Source: CAYVKM01 sp964452045
Lineage (GTDB): Bacteria; Calditrichota; Calditrichia; RBG-13-44-9
Direction of reading: 5' to 3'
Assembly (NCBI GenBank): GCA_964452045.1
Contig: CAYVKM010000130.1
Span: 1-6,959 of the forward strand
DNA: 6,959 nucleotides
The position numbers and the translations under genes were made by a program. How positions within the stretch are numbered: the first letter of the stretch is position 1; every line of letters starts with the position of its first letter. Of this stretch, positions 1-5,361 are shown one piece after another. Under the pieces are notes generated by a model. It worked only from the letters and a program-made list of their open reading frames with translations. It ran no database searches and was not told the origin of the DNA.

Positions 1-251
1 CCAAGGCTGAAATCGAAAAGGCCGAGGCAAAATCGGAGCAGCTTTCCCGGGAAAATGCCGAGGCGGTGGACAATTATTTGAGGAACAGTAAATACTGGGG
101 AAAAGTCGGAGCATTTGAAGGCGCCGGTTATTCTTCGGAGGGTTTGTACCGCTCCATGCTCGACTGCCTGATGTTTACCAAAGGGAAAAAACCATTCTGC
201 AAAGTCTGTGAGCAGGCAGTTTACAACATGATCATGTTCTATTCCGAATAG
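1..251 (+). CDS. Peptidase M64 (IgA-type metallopeptidase), C-terminal fragment
   Basis: Partial gene: the reading frame is open from the left edge (first full codon at 3) and stops with TAG at 249-251, giving the last 82 residues. The visible part starts with a charged Lys/Glu/Ala-rich helix (about residues 1-22) and continues with GKVGAFEGAGYSSEGLYRS, LDCLMFTKG and PFCKVCEQAV. This block (GAFEGAGY, GLYR, DC-MF, FC-VC) is the conserved C-terminal end of M64 zinc metallopeptidases, in which the three Cys are typical. The catalytic HExxH region lies upstream of the window and cannot be checked. An internal GTG at 66 is not the real start, because the family block needs the upstream residues and no ribosome binding site precedes it. 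M64 enzymes of FCB bacteria are usually exported; whether this one carries a signal peptide is not visible. Family assignment is from motif recognition, without a search. Confidence 0.82.
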   Translation, partial: KAEIEKAEAKSEQLSRENAEAVDNYLRNSKYWGKVGAFEGAGYSSEGLYRSMLDCLMFTKGKKPFCKVCEQAVYNMIMFYSE

Positions 252-268
252 AACGGTGGATACTAACA

Positions 269-278
269 GGAACGTTCC
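269..278. repeat. Perfect 10-bp palindrome GGAACGTTCC
   Basis: The decamer reads the same on both strands and lies 17 bases after the stop codon of the peptidase fragment. It could be a protein binding site or a chance palindrome; nothing else supports a role. Confidence 0.3.
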
Positions 279-308
279 AGATATTATTAACTGAAATAAA
301 AAAAGCAT

Positions 309-340
309 CTCCGGACAGATTATAAGGGCTCTGTCCGGAG
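309..340. terminator. Stem-loop after the M64 gene, possible terminator
   Basis: CTCCGGACAG (309-318) pairs perfectly with CTGTCCGGAG (331-340) across a 12-base loop. On the + strand no T-run follows directly; the nearest is T6 at 387-392. On the - strand the hairpin is followed after four bases by a T7 run (complement of 298-304). The shape fits an intrinsic terminator better on the - strand, although no - strand gene is seen here. It most likely marks the end of the peptidase transcript, by hairpin protection or weak bidirectional termination. That it folds is strongly suggested by the perfect GC-rich stem; the termination role is inferred. Confidence 0.55.
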
Positions 341-425
341 TAAACTGTGTTTGACTGTCTGACTGCAGCCCCATTTTTCCAGCAGCTTTTTTAGAACTCT
401 AATAATTCGCCAACACCATCAGAAA

Positions 426-431
426 AAGGAG
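426..431 (+). promoter_or_regulatory. Ribosome binding site AAGGAG for the gene at 436
   Basis: A full AAGGAG lies four bases before the ATG at 436, which is slightly close but supports that start. The signal peptide directly after this ATG also supports it. Confidence 0.7.
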
Positions 432-435
432 TCAG

Positions 436-918
436 ATGCCGATATTAAATAAACAATTTTATCTATCTGCCCTGGCGATGCTGCTGGCATGTTCCTGCCA
501 AAATCAACCAGAATTTTTACCGGAGAACCTGTTGGGTTATCAGCTTACCCGGAAATTAACCGGGGATGAAGCCAAGGCATTCGTCGACAAAATCCATTTG
601 CGGGAAGTGACCCCGGAAAATAACATCATCGGATTTTACCAAATGGGGAATATGCCGCTCACCATCTACATCACCGAATACAACTCCACGGGAGAGGCTG
701 AAAAGAATTTTGAACAAATGACCGGAAAAATTTCCCCCAGGAATTCGGTTTTTATCAATGGTGAGTATTTGGAGATTGAGGGACGAAAGCTCTATCGCTG
801 CTTTGGTCTGGGACAAACCCACTTTGTCTTTCATATTGATCACAGACTTTTCTGGGTTTCGGTGAATACCATTCAGGCCGGAAAATTCATCCGGGATTAT
901 CTTAAAATGATTTCCTGA
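436..918 (+). CDS. Putative lipoprotein, unknown function (160 aa)
   Basis: I do not recognise a family. Residues 3-18 form a short hydrophobic signal sequence ending in LLAC (16-19), a good lipobox, so signal peptidase II would cleave before Cys19 and the protein would be lipid-anchored in the envelope. A second Cys (21) follows closely. The mature part (about 140 residues) is mixed alpha/beta by appearance: a TGDEAKAFVDKIH helix near residues 42-54, then alternating strands such as MPLTIYITEY (73-82) and HFVFHIDHRLFWVSV (129-143). The last 17 residues look helical and basic. The strand-rich half with IYITEY and a later FxxxVNTIQAGKF-like end resembles small envelope proteins that measure or bind something, but this is only an impression. 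It starts 184 bases after the M64 gene and ends 92 bases before the AGE gene, all on the same strand. Confidence 0.8.
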   Translation: MPILNKQFYLSALAMLLACSCQNQPEFLPENLLGYQLTRKLTGDEAKAFVDKIHLREVTPENNIIGFYQMGNMPLTIYITEYNSTGEAEKNFEQMTGKISPRNSVFINGEYLEIEGRKLYRCFGLGQTHFVFHIDHRLFWVSVNTIQAGKFIRDYLKMIS

Positions 919-928
919 TACTGGAATT

Positions 929-982
929 TTTACCTTTGTAATCCCTCCTGTTCTCCTGTATCTTTAAAAAAATAAAGGTAAA
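929..982. repeat. Inverted repeat TTTACCTTT / AAAGGTAAA before the AGE gene
   Basis: The 9-base arms at 929-937 and 974-982 are perfectly complementary, separated by 36 bases. The right arm sits 28 bases before the ATG at 1011. The left arm overlaps TACCTTTG (931-938), which matches the TAnnTTTG promoter -7 pattern described in Bacteroidota, but no well-spaced TTTG -33 element is seen upstream. It could be a leader stem or an operator pair; A/T richness makes chance possible. Confidence 0.3.
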
Positions 983-1009
983 CAAAAAAACTAAAAAAGA
1001 TGTTCTCCT
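949..1009 (+). repeat. Direct repeat TGTTCTCCT in the AGE leader
   Basis: TGTTCTCCT occurs at 949-957 and again at 1001-1009, two bases before the start codon of the AGE gene. A related CCCTCCTG lies at 943-950. The pyrimidine tract beside the ATG is the complement of a Shine-Dalgarno sequence, not a Shine-Dalgarno itself, so this leader has no usual ribosome binding site. Confidence 0.35.
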
Positions 1010-1010
1010 C

Positions 1011-2816
1011 ATGAAAAAATTTATTCCATTCTTCATTATTTTATTTTCCCAGCTCACCTTTGGCCAACTGATCGTGATTAACTCTCCGTATTTAATGGAC
1101 CCCTCCAAGGCGATTGGCTATGTGGATAGTTGCGCTACCTTCTGGAAAGGCGCATTCGACAGTACTCTCGGCGGCTTTTATACCAATATCGATAAATATG
1201 GTAATGTGATTGGCACCAATAAGAATATGATCAGCCAATCCCGGGATGCCTATGGGTATGTGCGCGCTTTTATGCTCACCGGTAATGAAACCTACCTGCA
1301 GTTTGCCCGAGCCGGACTGGATTTTATGTATCAGCATGCCTGGGATCCAAACAATGGCGGATGGTATGATGAACTGGGACCCAATGGGAATGTTATAAGC
1401 CCCTCGGCAAACAAAAGTGCCTTCAACCAGCATTATGCGTTGCTCGGGATTGCGGCTTATTATGAGGCAACCAGCGATACCTCGGACTGGAACTGGTTGA
1501 TGCGGGGTTACCAGCACATGGAGAATAACCTGTGGGATGACCGGCCAGCCTATTTTGGTTATTACGATTATGGCAATTTTAACTGGACATATCTCTCCGG
1601 TAAAAGCTTTAATGCTACCGTGGATGCCATTACCACCCATCTGTTATATCTCTATCTTCTTACTGAAGATCAGAGCTATAAGGACCGGCTGCTGGAGATG
1701 GCGGATAACATTCGGAACCATTTGGTGGCCAGTATGCCCGGCCAGGTGATTGGCTTTGCCGAATTGTATGATTCGGATTGGAATATCGATAACAATGAAA
1801 CGATGACCATCATGGGACACGTGTTGAAATCCGCCTGGTGTCTGGGCCGGATCTACCAGCTGGAACAAGATCCAAATTATACCCAGGATGCGGCCTACCT
1901 GATTGAAGATGTTTTAAGCAAAGGATATGATCATGAATTCAGTGGACCTTACAAGGATTACAACCGGCTGACCGGACAGATGCTGATGTGGGGAAATCCG
2001 GATACCGCCAAAGCCTGGTGGCAGATGGAGCAGGCGGTGACCGCCGGATTAGAAATGTACCGAATCACCGGGGATGAACAATATTTCAACATGGCTGATG
2101 AAACCCTGGATTTCTTTATGAAATATTTTGTTGATCACCAGTATGGCGAAGTCTACGAAAACCGGACCCGTTATGGCAGCCTGGCCTGGAATGAAAATAA
2201 GGGCGGTGGCGGTAAGGCTGCCTATCATTCCATCGAACTCGGATATTATACCTATCTCTATGGTAACCTGTTTGTGCAAAATCAGCCGGCTACCCTGCAT
2301 TATTTGTTTGCTCCACTAGATTCTGCCCGGACAATTCACCTTACCCCATTAGCAATCCGGGATAACCAATTAACCATCAGCGCGGTAACCCTGGATAATA
2401 TGCCTTTCACCGATTTCGATCCCATTGCCCGGGAATTATACCTGGATCCCAATGTGGGTGGGCATTTTACCGTGATATACCAGGCGATGCCGGTATCCAT
2501 TGCGGACCAGGGAAATCCGGAAAACCCGGGAACCTTTATCTTGCATCAAAACTATCCCAACCCGTTTAACCCAAGCACCACCATTCCATTTACTCTGGCT
2601 CGGAGCGCCGAGATCTCTTTAAAGATTTATAATACCCTCGGACAGGAAGTCCGTGCCCTGTTCAATGGTCGAAAAGACAACGGACAATACACCCTGCCCT
2701 GGGATGGCCGGGATAATTTAGGCCGGTTGGTTGCCAGTGGAATTTATTTCTGCAAGCTGTCTGCATCCGGTGCGGAAAATCTAACCCTCACCCGGAAAAT
2801 GATCCTGATAAAATAG
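1011..2816 (+). CDS. Secreted AGE-family epimerase/isomerase with C-terminal sorting domain
   Basis: A 601-residue exported enzyme. Residues 1-18 are a Sec signal peptide (MKK, hydrophobic core, cleavage probably near FG-Q19). Residues about 30-420 form the (alpha/alpha)6 barrel of the N-acylglucosamine 2-epimerase / cellobiose 2-epimerase family: SRDAYGYVRAFMLTGNETYL (77-96), WDPNNGGWYDELGPNGNV (111-128), DAITTHLLYLYLLTED (205-220), MGHVLKSAW (268-276) and KAAYHSIELGYY (402-413). Arg78, His210, His270 and His406 fit the Arg and three His of the cellobiose 2-epimerase active site in order and spacing; the Glu usually three residues after the second His is Lys273. Residues about 425-492 look like a small beta domain (LTISAVTLDN ... 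HFTVIYQ). Residues 508-601 carry QNYPNPFNPSTT, LGQEVR, WDGRD and ASGIYF, a type A sorting / FlgD-like Ig domain linked to type IX secretion. Family members interconvert sugar epimers or isomers, usually in the cytosol; the substrate here is unknown. Start chosen because the signal peptide begins at this ATG. Confidence 0.88.
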   Translation: MKKFIPFFIILFSQLTFGQLIVINSPYLMDPSKAIGYVDSCATFWKGAFDSTLGGFYTNIDKYGNVIGTNKNMISQSRDAYGYVRAFMLTGNETYLQFARAGLDFMYQHAWDPNNGGWYDELGPNGNVISPSANKSAFNQHYALLGIAAYYEATSDTSDWNWLMRGYQHMENNLWDDRPAYFGYYDYGNFNWTYLSGKSFNATVDAITTHLLYLYLLTEDQSYKDRLLEMADNIRNHLVASMPGQVIGFAELYDSDWNIDNNETMTIMGHVLKSAWCLGRIYQLEQDPNYTQDAAYLIEDVLSKGYDHEFSGPYKDYNRLTGQMLMWGNPDTAKAWWQMEQAVTAGLEMYRITGDEQYFNMADETLDFFMKYFVDHQYGEVYENRTRYGSLAWNENKGGGGKAAYHSIELGYYTYLYGNLFVQNQPATLHYLFAPLDSARTIHLTPLAIRDNQLTISAVTLDNMPFTDFDPIARELYLDPNVGGHFTVIYQAMPVSIADQGNPENPGTFILHQNYPNPFNPSTTIPFTLARSAEISLKIYNTLGQEVRALFNGRKDNGQYTLPWDGRDNLGRLVASGIYFCKLSASGAENLTLTRKMILIK

Positions 2817-2821
2817 ATACT

Positions 2822-2858
2822 AAAACCTCCCGAAGGTTTAGAACCTTCGGGAGGTTTT
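2822..2858. terminator. Strong hairpin terminator after the AGE gene, bidirectional shape
   Basis: The 17-base arms at 2822-2838 and 2842-2858 pair perfectly around a TAG loop, five bases after the stop codon. The core is CCTCCCGAAGG / CCTTCGGGAGG, and the outer ends are AAAA and TTTT, the arrangement of an intrinsic terminator working on either strand. The T-run is short (four) but T-rich sequence continues to 2872. It may also be a member of a dispersed palindromic repeat family, since its right arm recurs just downstream. Confidence 0.78.
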
Positions 2859-2897
2859 GCTGTTTGGTTTTAATCCTTCGGGAGGTTTTGTTGTTTG
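2844..2897 (+). repeat. Direct repeat of the terminator 3' arm
   Basis: The 23-base unit CCTTCGGGAGGTTTTG[C/T]TGTTTG occurs at 2844-2866 and 2875-2897 with one difference. The first copy is the right arm of the terminator hairpin; the second has no left arm of its own but could pair with the same left arm at 2822-2838. This suggests a tandem duplication or a degraded second palindrome. Confidence 0.75.
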
Positions 2898-2922
2898 TTC
2901 TAAGAACAATTCCACATTCTTC

Positions 2923-2945
2923 ATCAAAAATATCCTATTTTTGAT
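2923..2945. repeat. AT-rich perfect hairpin
   Basis: ATCAAAAATA (2923-2932) and TATTTTTGAT (2936-2945) are perfectly complementary around a TCC loop. It lies between the AGE terminator and the next gene. It could be an operator or an extra terminator-like element; with only two G-C pairs the RNA stem would be weak. Confidence 0.4.
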
Positions 2946-2962
2946 ATTCCAACACTTTTTAG

Positions 2963-2989
2963 TTGACTTTTCCCCAATTTTATTTAAAT
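2963..2989 (+). promoter_or_regulatory. Possible promoter for the gene at 3038
   Basis: TTGACT (2963-2968) resembles a -35 box and TTAAAT (2984-2989) a weak -10 box, with a 15-base spacer, about 50 bases before the start codon and after the preceding terminator. A similar pair with the same TTAAATTG octamer lies before the sigma factor gene. Only four of six -10 bases match the usual consensus. Confidence 0.25.
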
Positions 2990-3025
2990 TGAATCGTCAG
3001 GCGAGTGTTTACTCCCTTTATCGCT

Positions 3026-3029
3026 GGAG
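3026..3029 (+). promoter_or_regulatory. Ribosome binding site GGAG for the gene at 3038
   Basis: GGAG lies eight bases before the ATG at 3038. It selects this ATG over the in-frame GTG at 3005, which has no such site. Confidence 0.6.
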
Positions 3030-3037
3030 AACTTTCC

Positions 3038-3469
3038 ATGAAAAAGATTGAGCATATTATCCAAAACCCGGAACAACTAAGTGGCCTGAAAATCTGGCCA
3101 CTTCCCTTTTTTCGCCCGGAAATTAACCTGAAAATAGAATCTGAAGCTATTCCTGAGGAACAAAAAACAAAATGGGAGAAACGGCTGAAAGAACGAATGG
3201 AGGATTGCGGATGTGAACTGGCCGGGATGGGATTTACCTTCGGCGCTTTCAGCTATGTTATCTGGATCTTTGCCGGCCCGATAAAACTGGCCGAATTAAA
3301 CCTGAACCACATCTGGCAGGGTATCATCGCTGCCATAGTTCTGCTTACTGTTGGCAAACTCTTCGGTTTACGAAGAGCAGGCAGAAGATTGGACAAAGCC
3401 GTCCGGGAAATACAGGACATGTGGGAAGAGTTGTCAAACATTAGACCGGATGTAAATCCGGCTTCATAA
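3038..3469 (+). CDS. Small two-helix membrane protein, unknown function (143 aa)
   Basis: Not recognised. The start at ATG 3038 (MKKIEHIIQN) is preferred because of the GGAG site; using GTG 3005 would add 11 residues. Residues 1-60 are hydrophilic, with a charged helix at about 38-56 (EEQKTKWEKRLKERMED) ending in CGC (57-59). Two probable membrane helices follow: about 61-80 (GMGFTFGAFSYVIWIFAG) and about 93-110 (WQGIIAAIVLLTVGKLFG), joined by a short loop. A strongly basic stretch LRRAGRRLDK (111-120) and an amphipathic helix to about 132 close the protein. By the positive-inside rule both ends would be cytoplasmic. The two Cys next to the first helix could bind a metal or react, but nothing proves this. 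It stands alone between a terminator and a 115-base spacer, so it is probably its own transcription unit or leads the one containing the next lipoprotein. Confidence 0.75.
   Translation: MKKIEHIIQNPEQLSGLKIWPLPFFRPEINLKIESEAIPEEQKTKWEKRLKERMEDCGCELAGMGFTFGAFSYVIWIFAGPIKLAELNLNHIWQGIIAAIVLLTVGKLFGLRRAGRRLDKAVREIQDMWEELSNIRPDVNPAS
3446..3461 (+). other. GNRA-type tetraloop hairpin at the 3' end of the membrane protein gene
   Basis: CCGGAT (3446-3451) and ATCCGG (3456-3461) pair around GTAA, which is a GNRA tetraloop in RNA. It lies in the last codons, ending five bases before the TAA stop codon. No T-run follows directly, so it is more likely an RNA-stabilising stem or chance than an intrinsic terminator. 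Confidence 0.35.
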
Positions 3470-3572
3470 AGTTTAAAATTATCTTTTATAAAAAGAAAAC
3501 CTTATTTCCAAACATAAATTAACCAATACCCAATAAGATTTAGGGGATTCCATATCACCTTAAAAACTCATC

Positions 3573-3578
3573 AGGAGA
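3573..3578 (+). promoter_or_regulatory. Ribosome binding site AGGAGA for the gene at 3585
   Basis: AGGAGA ends six bases before the ATG at 3585, good spacing, and the lipoprotein signal starts at that ATG. Confidence 0.75.
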
Positions 3579-3584
3579 TTATAT

Positions 3585-4127
3585 ATGAGAATAAATATTC
3601 TGTTTTTACTTATGGTTAGCATAATTCTCTTGGCAGGATGCGATAACGAAAAAAGTGATAAATCTATGGGCCAAAGCTCGGCTGCCTCGCAAAGCAATGG
3701 GCAGGAATTAGCCGCGTGCGATCTCCTCACACCAGCGGATATCGAAGCAGTAACCGGCGAAGCCATGGAAGCCGGGGAACACCGCGGATATGAGTGCAAA
3801 TTTAAAAGTATTGCCAGAAATGAGTATGATGTACCCAGGATTTCGATCCGGGTGAGACTGGAATTTTCCCGGCAAACACCACAGGAGCAATTGAAACTGT
3901 ACAATGCCAATATGACTAAAGGAATGGGTGAAGAATTCAAACCGGCCCCCATTAAGGGTGTTGGGGATGATGCCTACTGGGATGATAAATACGGAGTGAT
4001 CATGGCCAGCAAATCCGTGGTTAATTCCAGGTCCGCCTTTATCCTGATCCAACCAATTGATGTGGCCAAAGAAAAATCTTTTGAGATTGCCAAATCGCTG
4101 GCCATCAAAGCTTTTGAAAAATTATAG
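3585..4127 (+). CDS. Putative lipoprotein with paired cysteines (180 aa)
   Basis: Residues 1-18 are a lipoprotein signal with LAGC lipobox (16-19), so Cys19 is the likely lipidated residue. Asp20 at position +2 would favour inner-membrane retention by the Lol rule known from Escherichia coli, but this rule may not hold here. A polar linker rich in Ser, Gln and Asn (about 20-42) leads to the folded part, which starts AACDLLTPADIEAVTG (43-58). This CdlLt-adiea-tG opening, a second Cys at 71 and GVGDDAYW (125-132) resemble small extracytoplasmic lipoproteins of the DUF3558 type, best known in Actinobacteria; the similarity is by eye and the family call is uncertain. Cys45 and Cys71 could form a disulfide. 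The rest alternates beta strands (RISIRVRLEF) and helices, ending in an amphipathic helix. It is 115 bases after the membrane protein gene and before an unrelated SDR-like gene; no function can be stated. Confidence 0.8.
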   Translation: MRINILFLLMVSIILLAGCDNEKSDKSMGQSSAASQSNGQELAACDLLTPADIEAVTGEAMEAGEHRGYECKFKSIARNEYDVPRISIRVRLEFSRQTPQEQLKLYNANMTKGMGEEFKPAPIKGVGDDAYWDDKYGVIMASKSVVNSRSAFILIQPIDVAKEKSFEIAKSLAIKAFEKL

Positions 4128-4148
4128 CCAATATTCCCGAGCGTGGCT
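4126..4148 (+). terminator. Weak stem-loop over the lipoprotein stop codon
   Basis: AGCCA (4126-4130) pairs with TGGCT (4144-4148) around a 13-base loop, and a T-rich stretch (TTTTTATTTT, 4160-4169) follows about 11 bases later. The short stem and the distance to the T-run make it a poor terminator; no better one is seen after this gene. Confidence 0.2.
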
Positions 4149-4229
4149 TTACGAAACCATTTTTATTTTCTATCGTTTCTATGAAAACTGGTTGACCAAA
4201 AAAGTGATAGCAATAAAAACATGAACAGC

Positions 4230-4234
4230 GGAGG
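4230..4234 (+). promoter_or_regulatory. Ribosome binding site GGAGG for the gene at 4243
   Basis: GGAGG ends eight bases before the ATG at 4243 and fixes this start. TTGACC (4192-4197) followed by AATAAA (4212-4217) upstream could be a promoter but matches the consensus poorly. Confidence 0.75.
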
Positions 4235-4242
4235 CCATAAAT

Positions 4243-5175
4243 ATGCAAACAATTCTCGGCGCCGGAGGCGTAATTGCCAACGGTCTGGCAAAATACCTTC
4301 CCCAGTATACTGACAAAATTCGACTGGTCAGCCGCAATCCCAAAGTGGTTAACCCTACAGATGAATTGATATCGGCAGATTTAACCGATTATGCCCAGAC
4401 AGAAAAAGCAGTTGCCAATTCCGAACTGGTCTATCTCACCGTGGGATTGCCCTATAAAATAGCCATCTGGCAGGAAAGCTGGCCCAAAATTATGACCAAT
4501 GTAATAAATGCCTGCCAGAAGCATGGAAGCAAACTGGTATTTTTCGATAATGTTTATATGTACGGCAAGGTGAGTGGCTGGATGACGGAAAACACCCCGG
4601 TCAATCCCTGCAGCAAAAAAGGGGAAGTGCGCGTATTGATTGCCGAACAGTTGACCAATGAATATAAAAAAGGCAATCTGACTGCACTCATCGCCCGGGC
4701 TGCCGATTTCTACGGCCCGAATACCCAGGCCTCTTTTGTTTGGGGGATGGTATTCGACCGGCTGAAAAAAGGCAAAAAGGCCCAATGGATGGTTAATGCT
4801 GAGGTTAAACATTCATTCACCTATACCCCGGATGCTGCCAGGGCGACTGCCCTTCTGGGAAACACCCCGGAGGCATTCAACCGGGTCTGGCATCTGCCCA
4901 GTGATAAAAACGCTCTGACCGGCAAGGAATTTATCGAAACCGCGGCAAAGGCATATAATACAAAACCGGGTTATTCCGTCCTGAGCAAATGGATGGTGCG
5001 GATGGCCGGGTTGTTTAATTCTCTGGCCAAAGAATCGGTTGAAATGCTATACCAGTATGAAGATGATTACCTCTTCGACAGCAGCGAATATGAGAAACGT
5101 TTTTTTAGAGCCACTGAGTATCATACCGGGATTAAGGAATCTGCATTATCTGAAAAAATGATTAACGATGAATAA
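4243..5175 (+). CDS. NAD(P)-binding SDR/epimerase-like protein, atypical active site
   Basis: A 310-residue Rossmann-fold protein of the extended/atypical short-chain dehydrogenase (NAD-dependent epimerase/dehydratase) group. The nucleotide-binding loop is LGAGGVIANGLAK (5-17), with Ala12 where the third Gly usually stands. SRNP (30-33) after the second strand suggests NADP, and SADLTDY (44-50) is the adenine-side Asp motif. LTVGLPY (65-71) replaces the usual strand-4 motif. LVFFDNVYMYGKV (98-110) and ARAADFYGPN (151-160) are strong family marks. The catalytic YxxxK is absent: the equivalent region reads NPCSKKGEVR (121-130). Such proteins can still bind the cofactor and act as unusual reductases or as regulators. 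The C-terminal 90 residues (HLPSDKNALTGKEFIETAAK, then SKWMVRMAGLFNSLAKE) form the variable substrate part. No signal peptide, so cytosolic. Substrate unknown; neighbours do not point to a pathway. Confidence 0.85.
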   Translation: MQTILGAGGVIANGLAKYLPQYTDKIRLVSRNPKVVNPTDELISADLTDYAQTEKAVANSELVYLTVGLPYKIAIWQESWPKIMTNVINACQKHGSKLVFFDNVYMYGKVSGWMTENTPVNPCSKKGEVRVLIAEQLTNEYKKGNLTALIARAADFYGPNTQASFVWGMVFDRLKKGKKAQWMVNAEVKHSFTYTPDAARATALLGNTPEAFNRVWHLPSDKNALTGKEFIETAAKAYNTKPGYSVLSKWMVRMAGLFNSLAKESVEMLYQYEDDYLFDSSEYEKRFFRATEYHTGIKESALSEKMINDE

Positions 5176-5321
5176 TGAATAGCAATTTGACTATCACAAA
5201 GTAAAACATACCCAGCTAGTGAAGTGTAAATTTGCCAAAAGATTATCATCGAATTCCAATCGTACAGCAACATTACCGACATCCGAAACGTATAGACTTC
5301 TGCTACAATAGACAATTTTGT

Positions 5322-5349
5322 TTGAGTGGGAAATCTATAAACCTTAAAT
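5322..5349 (+). promoter_or_regulatory. Possible promoter for the ECF sigma factor gene
   Basis: TTGAGT (5322-5327) and TTAAAT (5344-5349) are 16 bases apart, 34 bases before the sigma factor start. A TTGACT/TTAAATTG pair with a 15-base spacer stands before the gene at 3038. TACAAT (5304-5309) is a better single -10 box but has no -35 box at the right distance. The rest of the 208-base spacer after the SDR gene shows no gene and no terminator. Confidence 0.25.
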
Positions 5350-5361
5350 TGGGTCAGAAAA

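Noticed and set aside
351..379. TTGACT at 351 as a -35 box for the gene at 436
   Set aside because: No acceptable -10 box at 15-19 bases downstream; the region reads CCATTTTTCC.
363..392. CTGC/GCAG pair followed by T6 as a + strand terminator
   Set aside because: Only four base pairs with a 15-base loop and one base between stem and T-run; too weak to call.
1092..1640. 182-codon open frame on the - strand inside the AGE gene
   Set aside because: It lies wholly within a gene with clear family motifs, its product shows no recognisable domain, and no ribosome binding site is evident. It is a shadow of the + strand coding bias.
2857..3051. 64-codon + strand frame starting in the terminator region
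   Set aside because: It would begin with a non-ATG codon inside the terminator/repeat, has no ribosome binding site and overlaps the better supported gene at 3038.
3560..4052. Two - strand open frames (130 and 114 codons) over the second lipoprotein gene
   Set aside because: Both overlap the lipoprotein gene, which has a good ribosome binding site and lipobox; neither product looks like a known protein.
4152..4192. Imperfect inverted repeat ACCATTTTT / AAAACTGGT after the second lipoprotein gene
   Set aside because: It has a mismatch and a long loop in A/T-rich sequence, so it is not distinguishable from chance.
4381..4812. 143-codon - strand frame inside the SDR-like gene
   Set aside because: Fully antisense to a gene with strong family motifs; no independent support.
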